Below, piece after piece: positions 58,958 to 64,000 of a DNA stretch of 64,000 nt. This DNA is from Thermoactinomyces vulgaris. Lineage in GTDB: Bacteria > Bacillota > Bacilli > Thermoactinomycetales > Thermoactinomycetaceae. Under the pieces are notes generated by a model. That model searched no databases and was not told the DNA's origin. It saw only the letters and a list, made by a program, of their open reading frames with translations. Within the stretch, counting starts at the first letter, position 1. Every line of letters starts with the position of its first letter. The stretch spans positions 310,001 to 374,000 of the forward strand of contig NZ_REFP01000008.1 in the NCBI RefSeq assembly GCF_003688725.1, written 5' to 3'. The position numbers and the translations under genes are program-made.

Positions 58958-58998
58958 GGTGTTAATCTTCTCCCAAGATTAACACCTTATTTACTTTT
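58958..58998 (+). terminator. Terminator after the small gene at 58690
   Basis: A perfect 12-bp GGTGTTAATCTT/AAGATTAACACC stem with a TTATTTACTTTTTC tail. Confidence 0.82.
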
Positions 58999-59053
58999 TC
59001 TTTTTATCGTTTTTCTTCATCAGGGGTGCTGAGACAGACGGAGGTGAGGTCTG

Positions 59054-59587
59054 ATGAAAAGTTTGACATCCTGGTTGTCCCGATCGGATCAATTTTTGAT
59101 CCAACTGGTGAATTGCCATTTCAAGTGTCGTTTGTTGGATTGGCTCATGCCCCGGGTGACCCATTTGGGAGGGGCCACGGCGACCATCGTTTTTTTGTTG
59201 GGCTGGCTTCTTTTTATGCCCAAGCCGGTGAAAGGATGGGCGTTGGAGGCATTGATTGCGCTGGGGACAAGCCATTTGGCCGTCCGGTTTTTGAAAAAGT
59301 ATAAGCCAAGAATCCGCCCTTATCTGAAATTAACGCATTTGCACACATTTCCAAATCCGCTGACGGATTATTCTTTTCCTTCCGGCCATACCACAGCCGC
59401 TTTTTCCATTGCCATGACGTTTGCCCTTCATTCGTCCGTCATGATGATGATTTTGATTCCATATGCCATGATCATTGGATTCTCCCGCATGTATCTGGCT
59501 TTGCATTATCCGACCGATGTGTTGATCGGAACCTTCTTGGGAAGCAGTTTTGCTTTCATCGTGGTCAATCTATTTGAGAGGATATAA
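59054..59587 (+). CDS. PAP2-family membrane phosphatase
   Basis: A 177-residue membrane protein with about five helices. The three catalytic motifs are KKYKPRIRPY (KX6RP), YSFPSGHTTAAF (PSGH) and SRMYLALHYPTDVLIG (SRX5HX3D). It probably dephosphorylates undecaprenyl pyrophosphate or phosphatidylglycerol phosphate at the outer face of the membrane. CGGAGGTGAGG precedes the ATG. Confidence 0.9.
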   Translation: MKSLTSWLSRSDQFLIQLVNCHFKCRLLDWLMPRVTHLGGATATIVFLLGWLLFMPKPVKGWALEALIALGTSHLAVRFLKKYKPRIRPYLKLTHLHTFPNPLTDYSFPSGHTTAAFSIAMTFALHSSVMMMILIPYAMIIGFSRMYLALHYPTDVLIGTFLGSSFAFIVVNLFERI

Positions 59588-59670
59588 AGGGAGAGAATTT
59601 CCTTTTTTTGATTCATTCTTTTTTCTTTTCAAAAAAATATGGTAGAATAAGCGTATCTAAATATTTAATT

Positions 59671-59700
59671 ACCCCATAAAATGTTGGGGTTTTTTCTTTC
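59671..59700 (+). terminator. Terminator after the PAP2 gene
   Basis: ACCCCA/TGGGGT stem with an 8-base loop and TTTTTCTTTC. Confidence 0.75.
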
Positions 59701-59801
59701 TTCAGGGGATGTTTGGGTGCTTTACCCCGTCATGACATAAAAATTAGCTGAAAATTTTATATAGTGTTACATATGTGGTGAAATTTGATCAGGTGTCAGG
59801 G

Positions 59802-61139
59802 ATGGTGAAGAACGTGGACTATATTCATCCAATTCAAATCGGGGAATTGCTCCGAAAAAGGAGAAAGGAATTGGGACTGAGGCTGGAAGATCTGGCCGAC
59901 GATTTCATCTCTCCTTCCACGATCAGCAATATCGAACGGGGGATTACTTATGTCAATGAAGAAAAAGTGCGGTATATTGCGGAAAAGTTAAATGTGAATC
60001 TGGATCGGGCCCATGATTTGTTGGCCAAAGAAAAACAAGAAGAAGAGCAAATGGTTTTAAAGTTGACCGCCATCGAGAGCATGGTGGATTTGATGAATCC
60101 GGACAAGGGATTGGAACGGCTTCGCAAATTGGATGTGCCCGCCAATCATAAGCTGGCCGGCATGATTCATTATTTGCGGGGGAAAATTTATTTAAAGAAG
60201 AAAAACTGGGTGAAGGCCAAAAACTACTTTCTGGAAGCGATCCGGATCATGGAACAACGGGAAGACCGTTCCATGACCAACATCAAAGCAGCCAGTTACC
60301 ATGAATTAAGCCGCATTGCTTATGAAAACAGAGAATGGAATCAAGCATTAAGCTATATCGAGGAAGGAATCAGCCACTTTAAGGAAGAGGGACAACGGAG
60401 CCATTACAAATATCTTTTGCAGGTTTCACGCATCATCTATCTGAATGAAGCCAACCGTCTGGAAGAAGCGTTGCGCCAAATCGAAAAATTCTGGAAGGAG
60501 ATCAGCTGCATTGAGAGCGTTGATACTGTGTTGGAATTATACATGGTTCGCATCAAGGTGTTAATGAAGTTGAAGTTGCATGACGAGGCCATCCGGTATG
60601 CCATCCAAGGAATCGAACTGGCGCGGATCAACGGGAAAGCGGGAAAAGCGTGCAGGTTATGGCAATTGATGGGAAAGGTGTATTTGTTGATCAAAAAATG
60701 GGAAGAGGCCGAAGACTGTTTCCTGACGGTATTGAGCCTGCAGGAAAGACTGAAAAACGATCTGTTAAAAATCCGGGGGCAAACGCACCTGGGCCTCAGT
60801 TATTTGGGGCAAAACCGATGGAGCGAAGCGGAGGAAGTCTTGAAAGAAGCCGCTTTGGGTTGCGAACGATCCCGGCAGACGGAAGTGAGCCGGGAAACGT
60901 ACATGGCTTTGGGCGATTGCTACCTGCAACAAGCCAGATATCAAGAAGCCATTTTGTATTATGAAAAAGCGCGGGAGTTGGCGGGAAAGGAAGGCGACCG
61001 GGAGGAGGAACACAAAATCATTTTAAAACTGGCACAGTGTTATGAACGGGTGGATCTCAACAAGTTTCAGGAGTATGTGACCGAGCTTTACAAAATCGAG
61101 ATGGCCGTGGAACAAGAAAAAGAATTGTCCGTCCATTGA
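59802..61139 (+). CDS. XRE-type regulator with TPR repeats (RRNPP-like architecture)
   Basis: A 445-residue protein: N-terminal HTH (IGELLRKRRKELGLRLEDLA, STISNIERGITYVNEEKV), a linker, then about eight TPR-like units through residue 420 (YLRGKIYLKKKNWVKAKNYF, TYMALGDCYLQQARYQEAIL). The layout matches NprR/PlcR-type peptide-responsive regulators. No small pheromone gene follows; only 53 bases separate it from a convergent gene. The start is uncertain among GTG 59775, GTG 59778 and ATG 59802. Confidence 0.83.
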   Translation: MVKNVDYIHPIQIGELLRKRRKELGLRLEDLADDFISPSTISNIERGITYVNEEKVRYIAEKLNVNLDRAHDLLAKEKQEEEQMVLKLTAIESMVDLMNPDKGLERLRKLDVPANHKLAGMIHYLRGKIYLKKKNWVKAKNYFLEAIRIMEQREDRSMTNIKAASYHELSRIAYENREWNQALSYIEEGISHFKEEGQRSHYKYLLQVSRIIYLNEANRLEEALRQIEKFWKEISCIESVDTVLELYMVRIKVLMKLKLHDEAIRYAIQGIELARINGKAGKACRLWQLMGKVYLLIKKWEEAEDCFLTVLSLQERLKNDLLKIRGQTHLGLSYLGQNRWSEAEEVLKEAALGCERSRQTEVSRETYMALGDCYLQQARYQEAILYYEKARELAGKEGDREEEHKIILKLAQCYERVDLNKFQEYVTELYKIEMAVEQEKELSVH

Positions 61140-61151
61140 TTGTTTTAACCG

Positions 61152-61189
61152 TTTTCCTCCACCTGAAGGGACAAACAGGTGGAGGAAAA
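61152..61189. repeat. Perfect 14-bp inverted repeat between convergent genes
   Basis: TTTTCCTCCACCTG at 61152-61165 pairs with CAGGTGGAGGAAAA at 61176-61189 around AAGGGACAAA. It is probably a shared 3'-end hairpin for the regulator and DUF1885 genes, although the T/A runs lie inside the stem. Confidence 0.7.
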
Positions 61190-61192
61190 AAA

Positions 61193-61609
61193 TTATTTCC
61201 GGTTGTTGTAATACATGACCCGGCCGTTAAACAAGTGGAGTTCTCCCTTTAACTGTTTGGCAAAAAACTTGGAAAACTCATTTCCTTTGGCAAGGTCCCC
61301 GTGGGATGCATTGGCAGGAAGAACAATTTGGATATAATGGACGCCCGACGCTTCTTCCTTGCTTGTTCCAATGATTAAGCCGTTATATTTATCCGGGCTT
61401 TTGCCTTTGAGGTATAGATAAGAAATGCCGTCTTGCTCCTCGTGGCTCACCTCATAAGGAAAAGCCGCCGCTTCATAAGACCACCCCAATTGTTTTCCCG
61501 TCAGACCGGTCATTTCGCAGTAGGTGTCGAGCAATTGTTTGACCCCGTCCAAATCAATGGTTTCTTGTTTGGAACCGGGAACCAGTTTTATGTATGCGCT
61601 TTTACTCAC
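61193..61609 (-). CDS. DUF1885 family protein
   Basis: A 138-residue cytoplasmic protein. SKSAYIKLVPGSKQETIDLD and GKQLGWSYEAAAFPYEVS match the DUF1885 family of Bacilli as I recall it. Its function is unknown. The ATG at 61609 is preceded by GGAGCGATCGCCGTG on the minus strand. It is monocistronic. Confidence 0.78.
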   Translation of the reverse strand: MSKSAYIKLVPGSKQETIDLDGVKQLLDTYCEMTGLTGKQLGWSYEAAAFPYEVSHEEQDGISYLYLKGKSPDKYNGLIIGTSKEEASGVHYIQIVLPANASHGDLAKGNEFSKFFAKQLKGELHLFNGRVMYYNNRK

Positions 61610-61814
61610 GGCGATCGCTCCTTCATATCAATACTTCTTTCGTTATATTAACATGTGTATGAATATTTCATCAAATTGTTTGATGTTTTGTTGGCTTGAT
61701 CAATAAATTTATGTTTGAGCATGATAATATACGGGTATATATTATTTATCTTCTGTATTTTAGGATTCGCGTTTGAAATGATATTCTTCTAAATTAAAGC
61801 GAGGAGGAGATAAG

Positions 61815-62117
61815 ATGAGCCTTTATGAACGTTTGTATGACGAGGCAGAAAAGGCCAAAGTGCGATTTGTCGGTTTTATTTCGGATAACGGCCGTTATGA
61901 TTATGGCATCGTCTACACCAATCTGTTCTTTGGAAAGCCGTTAGTGGTTTGTATGCAGACGGGACGCTCCTCGTTGCTTTCTTTAGAAGACGCCGAAAAT
62001 TTAGATTATTTGAAAAGAATTTTCCATCTCCGATCCATGGATGAAGCGAGAGAAGTTTCGATCTTTTTGAAAAGCTGTCTCCCGGCATTGGGGAACCAGG
62101 CCGAACGGGAATATTGA
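61815..62117 (+). CDS. DUF3055 (SAV0927-like) protein
   Basis: A 100-residue soluble protein: LYERLYDEAEKAKVRFVGFI, YDYGIVYTNLFFGKPLVVCM, QTGRSSLLSLEDAENLDYLK. The pattern is that of the DUF3055/SAV0927 family. Its function is unknown. GAGGAGGAGA precedes the ATG. It is monocistronic. Confidence 0.82.
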   Translation: MSLYERLYDEAEKAKVRFVGFISDNGRYDYGIVYTNLFFGKPLVVCMQTGRSSLLSLEDAENLDYLKRIFHLRSMDEAREVSIFLKSCLPALGNQAEREY

Positions 62118-62121
62118 CAGA

Positions 62122-62152
62122 AAGAGCAAGTCTCCGGATTTGCTCTTTTTTA
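62122..62152 (+). terminator. Terminator after the DUF3055 gene
   Basis: AAGAGCAA/TTGCTCTT stem followed by TTTTTAA. Confidence 0.85.
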
Positions 62153-62189
62153 ATGGAAAAATGAAGAATATGACATCCCATCCTCTCCT

Positions 62190-62218
62190 TTGACAAAATT
62201 AGTATATCATAATATACT
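62190..62218 (+). promoter_or_regulatory. SR1P promoter with an overlapping CcpN-like dyad
   Basis: TTGACA at 62190-62195, a 17-base spacer, and TATACT at 62213-62218. The dyad AGTATAT-CATA-ATATACT at 62201-62218 covers the spacer and the -10. Its minus strand contains TATGATATACT, an 11/11 match to the CcpN consensus TRTGHYATAYW as I recall it. Repression on glycolytic carbon is inferred. Confidence 0.7.
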
Positions 62219-62279
62219 ATTAATACATCACAATTGAATCGTTTTCACTCTTTATGAGATGTTATTGGAGGGGGTTCCT

Positions 62280-62426
62280 GTGTTGGAAGTCATCGTATGC
62301 CAAACCTGCGACAAAGTGATTGCTTATGTCGAATCAGAAAAAGCAGGCACCTTGTACGGTTCCTGCCAAGGTTGCGAAGATCATCCGTCCAAATCGTCTG
62401 AAAAACAAGTGGAAGGCGTGGCTTAA
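62280..62426 (+). CDS. GapA-binding peptide SR1P family protein
   Basis: A 48-residue zinc-ribbon-like peptide: LEVIVCQTCDKVIAYVESEK, then TLYGSCQGCEDH. This matches SR1P (VCQDC, LYGTC in B. subtilis), the peptide encoded by the dual-function RNA SR1, which binds GapA and promotes RNA turnover with RNase J1. The tail SKSSEKQVEGVA is longer than in B. subtilis. GTG 62280 lies 5 bases after GGAGGGGG; TTG 62283 is the alternative. It lies next to speA, as I recall for SR1. Confidence 0.87.
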   Translation: MLEVIVCQTCDKVIAYVESEKAGTLYGSCQGCEDHPSKSSEKQVEGVA

Positions 62427-62458
62427 AGATAAAGAAGGACAAAGGTGGGTATAAAAAA

Positions 62459-62486
62459 AGGCCGCATCAAGCGGCCTCTTTTTTAT
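62459..62486. terminator. Bidirectional terminator between SR1P and speA
   Basis: AGGCCGC/GCGGCCT with an ATCAA loop and runs of A and T on both sides, so it ends both the SR1P message and speA. Confidence 0.9.
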
Positions 62487-63940
62487 TCAATCACCCGGAT
62501 CATTTTTACGTTCGGATCTTCCGTTCCTTTGACAGGCAATCCGGCGTGGATGTGCTCTTTGATATAGTCGATGTTTTCTTCCGTGATCCGTTCACCCGGC
62601 GCAAAAACAGGGATCCCGGGCGGATAAATCATGATGAATTCGGCACTGATTCTTCCGGCGGCTTCTTCCAGCGGAACCGACACCGTCGGGCTGTAAAACG
62701 CCTCGCGCGGCGACAAAACCAGTTCCGGAATTTCCGGGGTTTGAATGGGAACATGATTGGAACGTCCAGGCTGATAAAAATGATCGGATAAATCCTGAAG
62801 GGCATCTATTAACGGAAGAATCGTTTCTTCGCTGTCGCCCGGCGTGACCAGACACAAAATGTTGTATAAATCGCTCAATTCGACTTCAATGCGATGATGT
62901 TCCCGCAACCATTTTTCTGCATCATATCCGGTGATGCCCAAATGTTTTAAATGGATGAGCAGTTTGGTTTCATCGATGTCATATAATGCATCGCTTCCCA
63001 GCCATTCTCTCCCGATGCAATGCAGCCCGGGGATTTCATTGATCCGTTTTCGTGCCGTATCGGCCCAATATAATGTTTGTTCAATGATATCACTACCGTT
63101 TACGGCCAGATAACGGCGGGCGGTATCAAGGGATGCCAGCAAGGGATAGGAAGTGGAGGTGGTCGTCAACATGCTGATAATGGATTGCACCCGGTGGGGA
63201 TTGACCAGTCCTTCCCGTAAGTTGAGCACCGAGCTTTGCGTGAGCGATCCGCCCAATTTGTGGACACTGGTTGCGGCCATGTCCGCACCGGCATCCATAG
63301 CTGACAAAGGTAACCGGTCATGAAAATGGGTGAGCACGCCGTGTGCTTCATCCACCAAGACGGGAATGCCGTGCCGGTGGACAACCTCGACAATTTCGCG
63401 CAGATTTCCGGCGATTCCGTAATAAGTGGGATTGATGACCAGCACCGCTTTGGCATCCGGATGTCGGTTCAACGCTTTTTGAACCTGACTGGCGGTGATG
63501 CCGTGGGCGATTCCCAACCGCTCATCCATTTCCGGGTGGACAAAAACCGGGTAAGCACCGGCCAGAATAATGGCTGTAATCACTGATTTGTGCACGTTTC
63601 TCGGCACAATAATTTTTTCCCCCGGATGGACGACGGACATCACCATGCTCATGATTGCTCCGCTGGTTCCCTGAACGGAAAAGAAGGTATGGTCGGCCCC
63701 GAAAGCTTCGGCAGCCAGCTCCTGAGCTTCCTTGATCGCCCCCTTGGGAAGATGCAAATCATCCAACGGCTCTATGTTAATGAGGTCGATCGACAGGATG
63801 TTCGACCCGACAAACTGGCGAAATTCCGGATCCATTCCCTGCCCTTTTTTATGGCCGGGGATGTGGAATTGCAATGGATTTTTTTGTGAGTGTTCAATCA
63901 GCTTGGAAAACAGTGGTGTTTGATATTGTCTTTGGTTCAT
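62483..63940 (-). CDS. speA: Orn/Lys/Arg decarboxylase, SpeA-type arginine decarboxylase
   Basis: PLP fold-I decarboxylase of 485 residues, the short Bacillus form. LQFHIPGHKKGQGMDPEF is the N-terminal signature; FFSVQGTSGAIMSMVMSVV binds PLP phosphate; VLVDEAHGVLTHFHDRL carries the PLP Asp; the Schiff-base lysine is in AATSVHKLGGSLTQSSVLN; IMIYPPGIPVFAPGE is the C-terminal motif. It makes agmatine for polyamine synthesis; lysine decarboxylase activity is possible. ATG 63940 follows AAGGCAGG. An in-frame start at 63970 is less likely. Confidence 0.9.
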   Translation of the reverse strand: MNQRQYQTPLFSKLIEHSQKNPLQFHIPGHKKGQGMDPEFRQFVGSNILSIDLINIEPLDDLHLPKGAIKEAQELAAEAFGADHTFFSVQGTSGAIMSMVMSVVHPGEKIIVPRNVHKSVITAIILAGAYPVFVHPEMDERLGIAHGITASQVQKALNRHPDAKAVLVINPTYYGIAGNLREIVEVVHRHGIPVLVDEAHGVLTHFHDRLPLSAMDAGADMAATSVHKLGGSLTQSSVLNLREGLVNPHRVQSIISMLTTTSTSYPLLASLDTARRYLAVNGSDIIEQTLYWADTARKRINEIPGLHCIGREWLGSDALYDIDETKLLIHLKHLGITGYDAEKWLREHHRIEVELSDLYNILCLVTPGDSEETILPLIDALQDLSDHFYQPGRSNHVPIQTPEIPELVLSPREAFYSPTVSVPLEEAAGRISAEFIMIYPPGIPVFAPGERITEENIDYIKEHIHAGLPVKGTEDPNVKMIRVIE

Positions 63941-64000
63941 TGCTGTTGCCTGCCTTTTCGAGTAAATCATGCACGACCGTTAGTATAACAAAAAGCATTC

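Noticed and set aside
61140-61192. NprX- or PapR-like pheromone gene after the TPR regulator
   Set aside because: The interval contains only the hairpin at 61152-61189 and no open frame with a start and a ribosome site.

Overview
The window looks like a chromosomal segment of a thermophilic, Gram-positive, naturally competent member of the Bacilli, with moderate G+C. The best guess is the Thermoactinomycetaceae or a close relative. Support comes from GpsB, a YhcN/YlaJ sporulation lipoprotein, a comG operon followed by yqzE, yjcF-yjcG, trmK-yqfO next to sigA, an SR1P gene beside a speA-type decarboxylase, and a secreted subtilase close to thermitase. No phage, insertion sequence, integron or CRISPR array was seen. 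Nearly all genes have strong Shine-Dalgarno sites, many start with GTG or TTG, and most transcription units end in clear intrinsic terminators.

Layout. 1-9.4 kb: the 3' part of sigA, a fatty acid activation/oxidation pair (yngJ/yngI type), a GNAT enzyme, 4-hydroxyphenylpyruvate dioxygenase, a secreted M1 peptidase, then trmK-yqfO. 9.4-9.9 kb: an RNase P RNA gene that reads as class A rather than the class B expected in Bacilli. 10-13 kb: M42 aminopeptidase, DedA protein, GNAT. 12.9-15.9 kb: a TPP riboswitch with terminator controlling tenI-thiO-thiS-thiG. 15.9-19.9 kb: a divergent pair of SEDS (FtsW/RodA) genes and a CPA2 antiporter. 20-27 kb: YugP protease, sporulation lipoprotein, gpsB, an orphan OppA-type binding protein, tRNA-Gly, O-methyltransferase, carbonic anhydrase, msrA, CHY zinc finger. 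27-32 kb: cysteine desulfurase-thiI, RocB-like M20 peptidase, TerC, tRNA-Gln. 32.2-36.8 kb: comGA-GG, yqzE and a small gene. 36.9-41.6 kb: ispG, small membrane proteins, a C26 amidohydrolase, VanW and G5/3D cell-wall proteins. 42-46.4 kb: a SEC-C protein, unknown genes, a PHP phosphoesterase, and yjcG-yjcF on the minus strand. 46.7-49.2 kb: small gene, a tRNA operon (fMet-Asp-CAT-Val), a lipoprotein, a decayed alpha/beta hydrolase, and an AviRa-like methyltransferase. 49.2-54.3 kb: the subtilase, then deoR-pdp-deoC-cdd for nucleoside salvage. 54.4-64 kb: ATP-grasp protein, DUF819 transporter-like protein, rmuC, PAP2 phosphatase, an XRE-TPR regulator, DUF1885, DUF3055, SR1P and speA.

Working together: the cysteine desulfurase and ThiI handle sulfur for tRNA thiolation, and ThiO/ThiS/ThiG make the thiamin thiazole under TPP control. 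pdp, deoC and cdd form one catabolic unit with deoR beside it. The comG set builds the DNA-uptake pilus. The SR1P gene carries a dyad over its promoter that matches the CcpN consensus as I recall it, which suggests gluconeogenic control.

No wholly new multigene system is evident. The most unusual signals are the class A rnpB, the SR1P/CcpN arrangement, a recently decayed hydrolase gene with three visible lesions, the SEC-C protein with a recombinase-like segment, and several unexplained palindromes and leader ORFs. All similarity statements come from recognising motifs by eye; no database search was run.
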